A stretch of DNA of 64,000 nt from assembly GCA_023663185.1 (NCBI GenBank), contig JAMPHY010000011.1:1-64000 (forward strand), in the 5' to 3' direction. Origin of the DNA: Clostridiales bacterium (lineage in GTDB: Bacteria > Bacillota > Clostridia > Lachnospirales > Lachnospiraceae). The notes under the pieces are model-generated. The model was not told where the DNA came from. It made no database searches and saw nothing but the letters and a program-made list of their open reading frames with translations. Shown here one piece after another: positions 33,401 to 41,905 of this stretch (position 1 is the stretch's first letter; each line of letters starts with the position of its first letter). The position numbers and the translations under genes were made by a program.

Positions 33401-35149
33401 ATGAAGAAAAAATTACTTATGATAATACTTCAGTTATGCGTCGTTATAGCAATGGCGGCATGCGTTAGAAATGCAGACACATCGGAAGTAGATAAAACAA
33501 CTGAAACGGAAGAAAGCGCGGATAAAAGCGCGGACGCTGCTGCACAGGTGCAAGAGAACGCAACGGTATGGGTTGCAGAATCGGACGAGTATTACGAGGC
33601 AGGACGCAGGAGTCTTTATGGATTGGACGGAACGCAGATTAACCTAGAGGACGCCTATACGAATTTTATAAAGTCGCAGGAGCTTGGAAATAGTGATGCG
33701 AATTTCTATCTTGGTCTGCTTGCCGATGACTGGTATGATTATCCTAAACGGAATTATAAGCAGGCGAAGGCGTATTATGAGCAATGCGGTGACAACCCTT
33801 ATGCGCAGGTTGCCTTAGGGTTATTATACTATTTTGGGTGCGGCGTAGAGCAAGACACGGAAAAGGGTAAAGCGATTTTTCAGTCAGTAGCAGACCTATG
33901 TATAGCTGAGGGCTATTATGGATTGGCTGCTGACGCATATGATAGGAGAGATTATGAAACTGCGTTAGAATATTATAATAAAGTAGTGGCGGAAGGCGCA
34001 GAGCAGTTTTATATTGCAAAAGCAATGCATTCTATTGGTATGATGTATTGGAATGGTCGTGTAGCGGGTGGTAACGAAAAAGCAGTCGAATGGTATGCAA
34101 AAGCGGCAGATTTGGGTAATGTGTCAGCAATGTTGGACTTGGGTTATTCATATGAGTGGGGCAAAGGAGTACAACAGGACGGCGAAAAAGCAATCGAATG
34201 GTATACAAAAGCGGCGGATTTAGGCGATATATATGGACTGACTTCTATTGGCTATATGTATTATGCGGGCGTTGGAGTTAAGCAGGACGGCGAAAAAGCA
34301 GCCGAATGGTATGCAAAAGCGGCAAATTTAGGTTATGAGGACGCAATATTTATAGTTGCCGATATGTATAGGCGTGGCGATGGAGTAGAGCAGGACGGCG
34401 AAAAGGCAATCGAATGGTACACCAAATTAGTAGAGTCAGGTGATACAGGCGCGATGCGCGATATTGCCGAAATGTATCGGTATGGCGAAGGAGTGGGGAA
34501 AGACGGGGCAAAAGCCGTGGAATGGTACACAAAAGCGGCGGATTTAGATGATGCGGACGCAATGTATGAGCTTGGACACATGTACAGGTATGGCGAAGGC
34601 GTGGAGCAGGACGGCGAAAAGGCAATCGAATGGTATACCAAAACAGCGGTTTATTATAATACCGCGCTGTATTATATCGCCGATATATATTGGCATGGCG
34701 ACGGAGTGGAGCAAGACTATGATAAAGCCATTGAATTGTACACAAAAGCATCAGATTTAGCTGGTACCACACATGGATTGGTTTGGATTGGCAATATGTA
34801 TAGGGACGGCGACGGAGTTAAGCAGGACGGCGAAAAAGCAATCGAATGGTATGCTAAAGCGGCGGATTTAGGCGATGAGGACGCAATGATTTGTATTGGC
34901 GATATATATAGATACGGCACAGGGTTAGAACCAGACGGCGTAAAAGTGATTGAATGGTACGCTAAAGCGGCAGATGAAGGTTATACGGAGCCAATGATTA
35001 AGATTGGCGAGATGTATAGGTACGGCGACGGAGTGGAGCGGGACACAGAAAAGGCGATTGAATGGTATACAAAAGCCTTAGATATGGATGCTGTATCCGG
35101 ATACGCAGATGTGGCGAAGGAGGCTCTTGCGGAGCTGCAGGGGCAGTAA
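33401..35149 (+). CDS. Sel1-repeat lipoprotein, intact paralogue
   Basis: 582 residues. Type II signal peptide with lipobox AMAAC, an acidic Ser/Ala/Thr linker (about 24-60), then the same N-terminal block as the upstream paralogue (YYEAGRRSLYGLDGTQINLEDAYTNFIKSQELGNSDANFYLGLLAD). About ten Sel1 units of 36 residues follow (EWYTKAADLGD ... MYRYGEGVEQDGEKAI), ending in LAELQGQ. It has more units than the upstream copy, suggesting repeat expansion. Likely an extracytoplasmic scaffold for protein binding. AAAAGGATAAG is the ribosome site. The nearly identical DNA of the repeats makes assembly errors and recombination likely in this region. Confidence 0.87.
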   Translation: MKKKLLMIILQLCVVIAMAACVRNADTSEVDKTTETEESADKSADAAAQVQENATVWVAESDEYYEAGRRSLYGLDGTQINLEDAYTNFIKSQELGNSDANFYLGLLADDWYDYPKRNYKQAKAYYEQCGDNPYAQVALGLLYYFGCGVEQDTEKGKAIFQSVADLCIAEGYYGLAADAYDRRDYETALEYYNKVVAEGAEQFYIAKAMHSIGMMYWNGRVAGGNEKAVEWYAKAADLGNVSAMLDLGYSYEWGKGVQQDGEKAIEWYTKAADLGDIYGLTSIGYMYYAGVGVKQDGEKAAEWYAKAANLGYEDAIFIVADMYRRGDGVEQDGEKAIEWYTKLVESGDTGAMRDIAEMYRYGEGVGKDGAKAVEWYTKAADLDDADAMYELGHMYRYGEGVEQDGEKAIEWYTKTAVYYNTALYYIADIYWHGDGVEQDYDKAIELYTKASDLAGTTHGLVWIGNMYRDGDGVKQDGEKAIEWYAKAADLGDEDAMICIGDIYRYGTGLEPDGVKVIEWYAKAADEGYTEPMIKIGEMYRYGDGVERDTEKAIEWYTKALDMDAVSGYADVAKEALAELQGQ

Positions 35150-35254
35150 GCAGATATGACAGAAAGTAGAAAAACAGAAGCAAAAATAGAAAAGATTGAA
35201 TATTGAATGAAATCTGATATAATTAGTCTATAAGTTAGGAAAGAAGATAGGTAT

Positions 35255-35416
35255 ATGAGTGATAGAGAAATACCAAACGAAGAAACATTAGAAGCATTTA
35301 AAGAAGGTGATGAAATGTTAGCAAATGGTACAGGGAAAAGATATACCAGTGCTGCCGCTCTTTTTGCTGATATGGATTTCCGTAGTTTTGTTCACAAAAA
35401 CTCAAGCGAAAATTAG
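35255..35416 (+). CDS. 53-residue RelB/DinJ-like antitoxin fragment
   Basis: A short frame with AGGAAAG upstream encodes MSDREIPNEETLEAFKEGD, then EMLANGTGKRYTSAAALFADM. This resembles the C-terminal, toxin-binding part of RelB/DinJ antitoxins (IPNxETLEAxxE..K.Y). The ribbon-helix-helix DNA-binding half is absent and no RelE/YafQ toxin gene is next to it. It is probably a remnant or orphan antitoxin. Inserted between the Sel1 gene and the small gene in module copy 2 only. Confidence 0.55.
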   Translation: MSDREIPNEETLEAFKEGDEMLANGTGKRYTSAAALFADMDFRSFVHKNSSEN

Positions 35417-35500
35417 AAATCGATAGACTTTGCCGATTGGTTGTGGTATACTAAAATCACTTTAATGATTGTTTCTAGGTCTATAACTGGAGGTGACACA

Positions 35501-35695
35501 ATGCCGAATACAAATTTGGAAATCACACAAAAGGCAATTGAGGATTTTGCAAAAGTTCAAAAATACATGATGCTTGCTAAAGAAGAAAATGCAACAAAAA
35601 CATATGCTAATCTGAAAGATGAATATATATCTTTAAAAGCAATTTTGAATGTTGCCGGTGTCAATCTTTCAGAACTGGACAAAATCAAAGAGTAG
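35501..35695 (+). CDS. Small module protein, copy 2
   Basis: 64 residues, start fixed by a full GGAGGTG ribosome site 5 bases before the ATG. Paralogue of the 61-residue protein at 33111 (shared QKYM, LK-IL, GVNLxELD). Probably helical and cytoplasmic. A -10-like TATACT (35447-35452) upstream gives it its own possible promoter. Function unknown; see the entry for copy 1. Confidence 0.75.
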   Translation: MPNTNLEITQKAIEDFAKVQKYMMLAKEENATKTYANLKDEYISLKAILNVAGVNLSELDKIKE

Positions 35696-35705
35696 AAATT
35701 AAGGT

Positions 35706-35794
35706 GTAAAGTGCATAGGCTTGTACAAAGTATATAACTTATCGCAGGCACTATGCCTGCGGTATGTTGTATACTTTGTACAAGCCGCCTTTAC
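35706..35794. repeat. Long hairpin at the convergent end of module copy 2
   Basis: Arms of 33 bases (35718-35750 and 35754-35786) pair with three non-Watson-Crick positions around a 3-base loop. An outer GTAAAG/CTTTAC stem (35706-35711, 35789-35794) encloses them. It separates plus-strand module copy 2 from the minus-strand ABC permease and probably terminates both. The outer stem matches the copy 1 terminator. Confidence 0.8.
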
Positions 35795-35816
35795 TTTTGG
35801 ACTTTATACAAACCTT

Positions 35817-36638
35817 TCACTTAACCTTCTTATAATGATGCTCCATACTCTGAATAATCTTATACAACCCCATCGCGATAGCGCACAGAATAATAATCGA
35901 CGTAATCACCATATTGAGTTGGAATACCTGCGAACCGTATATTATCAGATATCCGAGTCCGCGCCTTGCCGCGAGAAATTCCCCTATAATCACGCCCACA
36001 AGACATAGCCCGATATTTACCTTCATATTGCTTATTATAAGCGGAATCGAACTTGGCAGGATTACCTTAAATAAAGCGTCCCTCCTGTTGCCGCCCAATG
36101 TGATAATAAGCTTTAACATATCGTCGTCTGCTTGGCAGAAGCCAGTATAAAGATTGATAACTGAGCCGAAGATGGCGACCGATATACCGGCGACGATAAT
36201 GGTTTTAGAACCTGTACCCAGCCAGACGATAAGCAGCGGGGCAAGGGCGGATTTAGGAAGCGAATTAAGCACTACCAGATACGGCTCCAGAATTTCCGAA
36301 AGACTGCCGTGATACCATAACAGCATGGCGGCAAAAAGGCTGAAAAACGTGACAAGCAGAAAACTTACAAGGGTTTCAAGCAGCGTGATGCCGGTATGGG
36401 TGAAAAACGATGCGTCCGCAATCATGCGGTACAAATGAGAGACAATCGCGCTTGGCGAACTGAAAAAGAAGATATCCACATAACCCATTCTTGTTGAAAA
36501 TTCCCAGACCAAGAGAAAAATTATTAAAATCAAAATCCGAAAAAATGAGATAACATGATGGTGTCTGCGGTGCGCTAGAATAAATGCCTGCTGATTAGTC
36601 AGGGGTTCTTTTTTATATTGGTTTGTCTGAAAAATCAT
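35817..36638 (-). CDS. ABC transporter permease (SsuC/TauC/ThiX type)
   Basis: 273-residue integral membrane protein with about six helices. The cytoplasmic EAA-like loop is LGGNRRDALFKVILPSSIPLIISNMKVNIG. The family-typical WEFSTRMG and LLIVWLGTGSKTII are present, as in permeases for aliphatic sulfonates, taurine, nitrate or thiamine precursors. ATG 36638 follows GGAAGGAG by 7 bases; the longer upstream frame has no ribosome site. It overlaps the end of the ATPase gene by 26 bases, so the two are translationally coupled. No substrate-binding protein is in the window, so the substrate cannot be told. Confidence 0.88.
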   Translation of the reverse strand: MIFQTNQYKKEPLTNQQAFILAHRRHHHVISFFRILILIIFLLVWEFSTRMGYVDIFFFSSPSAIVSHLYRMIADASFFTHTGITLLETLVSFLLVTFFSLFAAMLLWYHGSLSEILEPYLVVLNSLPKSALAPLLIVWLGTGSKTIIVAGISVAIFGSVINLYTGFCQADDDMLKLIITLGGNRRDALFKVILPSSIPLIISNMKVNIGLCLVGVIIGEFLAARRGLGYLIIYGSQVFQLNMVITSIIILCAIAMGLYKIIQSMEHHYKKVK

Positions 36639-37377
36639 CTGATAACTCCTTCCATAGAATGTTGAAATAAGTCTGATATTCTTCTGTATTGCGTATGGCA
36701 ATAGCATTGCTGCGCTCGATATTATAAGAAACCGGCAGTTCATATTTTACTTTTGACGGACGTCCCGATAATACCAGTACCCTGTCCGCTAAGGTGACCG
36801 CTTCGGACAAGTCGTGAGTAATAAGGATTGCGGTCTTGCCGGAACTGCGGATAATACTGCCTATATCGGCGGAGACTGTCATTCTGGTCTGGAAATCTAA
36901 TGCGCTGAAAGGCTCATCTAATAAAAGCACGTCAGGCTTTATTGCCATAGTGCGTATGAGGGCTGCACGCTGTCTCATTCCGCCCGAAAGTTCTGATGGT
37001 TTCTTATCCTTAAACGAATAAAGCCCATAGTCTTTAAGCAACTGCAATACATAGTCAGTATTTTCTTTAGTGACTATTTTATTAAGCTCCAAGCCAAGAA
37101 TAACATTCTGATATATTGTGCGCCATTCAAACAAATGGTCGTGCTGCAGCATATAACCGATAGTGGTGGAGCGTCCGAAGGAAAGCGTCCCACCTTCTGC
37201 TTTGAGCAGACCTGCGATTATTGACAAAAGCGTGGATTTTCCACAGCCGGAAGGTCCTACAACCGCCATGAACTCGCCTTCATTTACCTGAAAACTTATT
37301 CCGGCTAAAGCGGCTGTTTCCCCTTTAAGATTATGATATGAATATGAAATGTTTTCCAAAGATAAAATAGGCGGCAT
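36613..37377 (-). CDS. ABC transporter ATPase (SsuB/TauB type)
   Basis: 254 residues. Walker A GPSGCGKST, Q loop in IGYMLQHDHLFEWRT, signature LSGGMRQR, Walker B VLLLDEPFSALD and switch His in ILITHDLSEA are all intact, so it is an active-type ATPase. Closest in style to the nitrate/sulfonate/taurine importers. ATG 37377 follows GGGAG by 9 bases. Divergent from argH, and co-operonic with the permease just downstream. Confidence 0.92.
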   Translation of the reverse strand: MPPILSLENISYSYHNLKGETAALAGISFQVNEGEFMAVVGPSGCGKSTLLSIIAGLLKAEGGTLSFGRSTTIGYMLQHDHLFEWRTIYQNVILGLELNKIVTKENTDYVLQLLKDYGLYSFKDKKPSELSGGMRQRAALIRTMAIKPDVLLLDEPFSALDFQTRMTVSADIGSIIRSSGKTAILITHDLSEAVTLADRVLVLSGRPSKVKYELPVSYNIERSNAIAIRNTEEYQTYFNILWKELSDDFSDKPI

Positions 37378-37546
37378 TCTGATATACTCCCTATAAGATT
37401 TCGTAATGTACTGTTTATAAGATATTTTATGAAAGAAATGCAAATTTGTGTTTCGCATTATTGAAATATAAAGGCATTTATGGTATCATCAAATGTGGAT
37501 TTAACAAATACGGCATTTATGACTTAGAAAGGAGCATGGATTTTAT

Positions 37547-38926
37547 ATGGCGCAGCTTTGGGGAGGACGTTTTACTAAAGAAACGGACAAGCTTGTATAC
37601 AATTTTAATGCTTCTATAACTTTTGATAAGAAATTTTATGCGCAGGATATAGAAGGAAGTATCGCCCATGTCGTGATGTTAGAGAAGCAGGGGATACTGA
37701 CCGAGAACGAGAAAAACGAGATAGTAAAAGGTCTGACGGGAATCAGACAGGATATAGAGAACGGCAGCTTAAATATTACCGAGGAATATGAAGATATCCA
37801 CAGCTTCGTGGAAGCTAAGCTTATAGAGCGCATAGGCGAGGCGGGGAAAAAGCTGCACACGGGAAGAAGCCGCAACGACCAAGTGGCTTTGGATATGAAG
37901 CTTTATACGAGGATAGAAGTGTTAAATGTGAGCGAGCTGCTTAAAGGGCTGCTTGAGACGCTTATAGGGATAATGGAAGAAAATATTGAAACCTATATGC
38001 CCGGCTTTACGCATATGCAGAAAGCGCAGCCGGTCACATTGGCACATCATATAGGCGCATATTTCGAGATGTTTAAAAGGGACAGGTTAAGGCTTAAGGA
38101 CATCTACCACAGAATGAATTATTGTCCGTTAGGCGCGGGGGCGCTTGCCGGAACGACTTATCCGCTGGACAGGTATTATACCGCTTCTTTACTGGGCTTT
38201 GAAGAACCGACGTTAAACAGCATGGATTCTGTTTCCGACAGGGATTATATCATAGAATTTCTTTCTGCATTGTCTACGATAATGATGCACCTTAGCAGAT
38301 TCTGCGAAGAAATAATTATCTGGAATTCCAATGAATACAGATTTGTAGAGATTGATGATTCATATGCGACAGGCAGCAGCATTATGCCGCAGAAGAAAAA
38401 CCCCGATATCGCGGAGCTGATTCGCGGTAAGACTGGAAGGGTGTATGGCGCGCTTATCTCCATTCTGACTACGATGAAGGGGCTTCCGCTGGCGTATAAT
38501 AAAGATATGCAGGAGGACAAAGAACTTACTTTTGACGCTATAGATACGGTAAAAGGCTGTATCGTATTGTTTGACGGCATGATTAAATCCATGAAATTCA
38601 ACAAAACGGTGATGGAGAAAAGCGCAATGTCCGGCTTTACCAACGCAACCGACGCGGCTGATTATCTGGTAGGTAAAGGCGTTCCGTTCAGAGACGCGCA
38701 CAGCATAATAGGTAAGCTGGTGCTTTACTGTATCGACAAGGGCTGCGCCATCGACGAGCTTAATATTGATGAATTAAAGGGCATAAGTCCGATATTTGAA
38801 GAGGACATATACGAGGCAATAAGCCTAAAGACCTGCGTAGAGAAACGCCTAACCGTAGGCGCCCCCGGCTCCGAAGCAATGCGCAGAGTGATAGAGATAG
38901 AGAGAGAGTATTTATTGAAAGCTTAA
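37547..38926 (+). CDS. argH: Argininosuccinate lyase
   Basis: Splits argininosuccinate into arginine and fumarate, the last step of arginine synthesis. 459 residues. The fumarase/aspartase superfamily signature [12 protein letters not shown] is present, with [13 protein letters not shown] near the N-terminus and [16 protein letters not shown] in the middle. AAGGAG lies about 12 bases before the ATG, slightly far. argG is not adjacent. Confidence 0.98.
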   Translation: MAQLWGGRFTKETDKLVYNFNASITFDKKFYAQDIEGSIAHVVMLEKQGILTENEKNEIVKGLTGIRQDIENGSLNITEEYEDIHSFVEAKLIERIGEAGKKLHTGRSRNDQVALDMKLYTRIEVLNVSELLKGLLETLIGIMEENIETYMPGFTHMQKAQPVTLAHHIGAYFEMFKRDRLRLKDIYHRMNYCPLGAGALAGTTYPLDRYYTASLLGFEEPTLNSMDSVSDRDYIIEFLSALSTIMMHLSRFCEEIIIWNSNEYRFVEIDDSYATGSSIMPQKKNPDIAELIRGKTGRVYGALISILTTMKGLPLAYNKDMQEDKELTFDAIDTVKGCIVLFDGMIKSMKFNKTVMEKSAMSGFTNATDAADYLVGKGVPFRDAHSIIGKLVLYCIDKGCAIDELNIDELKGISPIFEEDIYEAISLKTCVEKRLTVGAPGSEAMRRVIEIEREYLLKA

Positions 38927-39008
38927 ATATATGATAATATATCATTTCACAACGTGATATAATTAAAAAATATAATTGTAATATAACAATGATAAAGGAG
39001 AAATTTTA

Positions 39009-40094
39009 ATGAGCAAAAAACTAAGGGTAGGAATTTTAGGCGGAACCGGAATGGTAGGGCAGAGATTTATCGCGCTGCTTGAAAATCATCCGTGGTTTGA
39101 AGTGACGACAATCGCAGCAAGTCCGAGGTCTGCTGGCATGACGTATGAAGAGGCTGTAGGCGGCAGGTGGAAGATGGACACGCCGATTCCCGAAGCGGTT
39201 AAAAAGATTGTGGTCCTTAACGTCAATGAAGTTGAGAAAGTCGCTGACAGCGTAGACTTCGTCTTTTCCGCAGTAGATATGACTAAAGACGAGATTAAGA
39301 AGATTGAGGAAGAGTATGCTAAAACGGAGACGCCCGTGGTGTCAAATAACAGTGCGCACAGATGGACTCCCGACGTGCCAATGGTAGTGCCGGAGATTAA
39401 TCCTGAGCATTTTGATGTGATTGAGTCACAAAAGAAGAGGCTTGGAACCAAGCGGGGCTTTATTGCCGTTAAACCTAACTGCTCTATTCAGAGTTATGCG
39501 CCGGTGCTTACGGCATGGAAAGAGTTTGAGCCCTACGAGGTAGTGGCGACTACATATCAGGCGATTTCGGGCGCAGGCAAGACCTTTAAGGACTGGCCGG
39601 AGATGGTTGAAAATATAATTCCATATATCAGCGGCGAAGAGGAAAAGAGCGAGAAAGAACCGCTTAGAATTTGGGGAAAAATAGAAAACGGCGAGATAGT
39701 TCCTGCAACGGAGCCTGCTATTACCTGCCAGTGTATACGTGTGCCGATTTTAAACGGACATACTGCGGCGGTATTCGTGAAATTTAAGAAAAAGCCTACG
39801 AAAGAACAGCTTATCGAGAAATTACGTCAATTTAAGGGGCTTCCGCAGGAGCTTGAACTTCCGAGCGCGCCGAAGCAGTTTATACAGTATCTTGAAGAAG
39901 ATAACAGACCGCAGGTGAAACTTGATGTAAATTATGAAAGAGGTATGGGAGTCAGCGTAGGACGCTTGAGGGAGGATAGCGTATACGACTGGAAGTTCGT
40001 AGGTCTTTCACATAATACTGTGCGCGGAGCCGCAGGGGGAGCGGTGCTGTGCGCGGAAACTTTAAAAGCGAAAGGATATATAACTAAGAAGTAA
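39009..40094 (+). CDS. asd: Aspartate-semialdehyde dehydrogenase
   Basis: Makes aspartate-4-semialdehyde from aspartyl phosphate, feeding lysine/diaminopimelate, threonine and methionine synthesis. 361 residues. The NADP-binding start is VGILGGTGMVGQRFIALLENHPWF. The active cysteine is in VKPNCSIQS, a variant typical of the archaeal/fungal-like branch also present in some Firmicutes. SHNTVRGAAGGAVLCAE ends the domain. AAAGGAG precedes the ATG. Confidence 0.96.
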   Translation: MSKKLRVGILGGTGMVGQRFIALLENHPWFEVTTIAASPRSAGMTYEEAVGGRWKMDTPIPEAVKKIVVLNVNEVEKVADSVDFVFSAVDMTKDEIKKIEEEYAKTETPVVSNNSAHRWTPDVPMVVPEINPEHFDVIESQKKRLGTKRGFIAVKPNCSIQSYAPVLTAWKEFEPYEVVATTYQAISGAGKTFKDWPEMVENIIPYISGEEEKSEKEPLRIWGKIENGEIVPATEPAITCQCIRVPILNGHTAAVFVKFKKKPTKEQLIEKLRQFKGLPQELELPSAPKQFIQYLEEDNRPQVKLDVNYERGMGVSVGRLREDSVYDWKFVGLSHNTVRGAAGGAVLCAETLKAKGYITKK

Positions 40095-40118
40095 AACGGT
40101 TCTTGGGGGAGAACTGTT
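40095..40118 (+). terminator. Hairpin after asd
   Basis: AACGGTTCT (40095-40103) pairs with AGAACTGTT (40110-40118), 9 bp with one G-U. There is no U run, so it is either a weak terminator or an operon hairpin ahead of the GGDEF/EAL gene. Confidence 0.45.
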
Positions 40119-40151
40119 AGGCAACGATATAATGTATGGGCGGAGAAATTT

Positions 40152-41876
40152 ATGGACGAATTTAAGAAACAAGAGGAGATATTAAACTCGATTAACAGAA
40201 GGCTTATTAACGATGCAAAGATACTTAAGTTGATTTGTGACACATCTAATACGGCGTTTATTTATTATAATTTTGAAGACGATAGTATTCGCACGATAGC
40301 GAATTGGAGTTACTTTTTTGATTTTGAAGTAAAAGAGCATAAAGACTTCTATAAATTCTACGAATGCGTGGAGGATAAGTATGTTTCAGCTATACGTGAG
40401 ACTCTTTTTATAGAGAAAAGAGGGCTTAAATCTTCAACTATCGACGTTAAGATGAAGGACAGTAAGATGTGGTTGGAGGTGGAGACAAATATTATCTATG
40501 ACGACGATATGCGTCCCGTGGATAAGATAATCCGCTTTAAAGATGTAACTAAGTTCAATTCACAGAACGATGAATTAACCTATATGGCGTATTATGACCT
40601 CTTGACAGGGTTATATAACAGAAATTATTTTGTGCGTCTGCTGGGAGAATTTGTATGCAGGGCAGAAGAGAACGATAAAAAAGTAGCTGTCATGTTTCTT
40701 GATTTGGACGGCTTTAGGAAGATGAATGACAGTCTCGGTATTATTATCGGTGATGAAATTGTCCAGCTTTTTGGGCAGTTCCTATCAGAGTTTGCCGGCG
40801 AAAATGTTATCGTATCGCATTTTAACGGGGATTTATATTGTATCGGTATATATGCGCCTCAGGGTGAGTGGAGCGTAGACGCTATATGCGATAAAATAAC
40901 GGAAAGGCTTAAGAAACCTTTCACACTGAGTACAGGACGTAACGTTAATCTTACTGTGTGCATAGGCATAGCGGATTATCCTGAGGCGGCGACAAGCGCT
41001 TTGGATTTGATTAACTGTGCGGAAATTGTCATGGTTGACGCTAAAGCTACCGGCAAAGGACGTATACAGCACTTTGACGGCACTATACTTGAGGACTTCT
41101 TAAAGACTGTCAGCATAGATAATAAATTAAAAGAGGTTGATTTCTCACAGAATTTCGCCATGTATTTTCAGCCGCAGTTTCATACCACAGATAAAATGCT
41201 GCGCGGCGTGGAGGCGCTTATACGCTGGAAAGATGAAAACGGCAAAATGATTCAGCCCGATACTTTTATACCGATTGCGGAGAAGAACGGAACCATAGTT
41301 CCCATCGGGACATGGGTAATGGAAGAAAGCCTGAAGATTTTTGCAGATTGGAAAAGAAAATATCATTATCCCATGATAATGTCCTTGAATGTATCGGCAA
41401 TTCAGTACAAGCAGCCGGATTTTGTGGAAAAAGTAATACAGATTATGGACAAGTATGATATTTCTCCGCATGATATAGAATTGGAAATTACGGAAACAAT
41501 ACTGATAGACGATTTCAAAGGCGTTACGGAAAAACTGACTTCGTTAAGAAATCTGGGGATTAAGATATCGCTTGACGATTTCGGCACGGGCTATTCCTCG
41601 CTGTCATATCTTAAGGGGTTGCCAATCGATACCTTGAAGATTGACAAGACCTTTATCGACACCGTGATTACCGATAAGAATACCCGCATTATCACGGAGT
41701 CCATTATCTATATGGTTAAAAAGCTGGGCTTTGAGACAATAGCAGAAGGCGTGGAGACTAAAGAGCAGTTTGAGTATCTTAACGCGATTAACTGCGATAA
41801 CATACAGGGGTTTTATCTGGGAAAACCTATGCCGCCGGAGAAAATCGAGGAATTAATAGTAAAAGTTCTCGGATAG
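40152..41876 (+). CDS. PAS-GGDEF-EAL protein, probable c-di-GMP phosphodiesterase
   Basis: 574 residues. An N-terminal PAS-like sensor (about 20-130) precedes a GGDEF domain (about 138-305) that begins YDLLTGLYNRNYF. Its active-site loop reads FNGDLY (about 223-228) in place of GGDEF, so cyclase activity is unlikely. The EAL domain (about 315-570) is complete: VEALIRW (about 351), SLNVSA, LELEITE, DDFGTGYSSLSYLKGLPIDTLKIDK and AEGVET. It should hydrolyse c-di-GMP, with the degenerate GGDEF as a possible GTP sensor. No transmembrane segment. GGGCGGAG lies upstream of the ATG. Confidence 0.92.
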   Translation: MDEFKKQEEILNSINRRLINDAKILKLICDTSNTAFIYYNFEDDSIRTIANWSYFFDFEVKEHKDFYKFYECVEDKYVSAIRETLFIEKRGLKSSTIDVKMKDSKMWLEVETNIIYDDDMRPVDKIIRFKDVTKFNSQNDELTYMAYYDLLTGLYNRNYFVRLLGEFVCRAEENDKKVAVMFLDLDGFRKMNDSLGIIIGDEIVQLFGQFLSEFAGENVIVSHFNGDLYCIGIYAPQGEWSVDAICDKITERLKKPFTLSTGRNVNLTVCIGIADYPEAATSALDLINCAEIVMVDAKATGKGRIQHFDGTILEDFLKTVSIDNKLKEVDFSQNFAMYFQPQFHTTDKMLRGVEALIRWKDENGKMIQPDTFIPIAEKNGTIVPIGTWVMEESLKIFADWKRKYHYPMIMSLNVSAIQYKQPDFVEKVIQIMDKYDISPHDIELEITETILIDDFKGVTEKLTSLRNLGIKISLDDFGTGYSSLSYLKGLPIDTLKIDKTFIDTVITDKNTRIITESIIYMVKKLGFETIAEGVETKEQFEYLNAINCDNIQGFYLGKPMPPEKIEELIVKVLG

Positions 41877-41905
41877 AATTACGCTTAATTGCACTGTGGA
41901 AAGGT

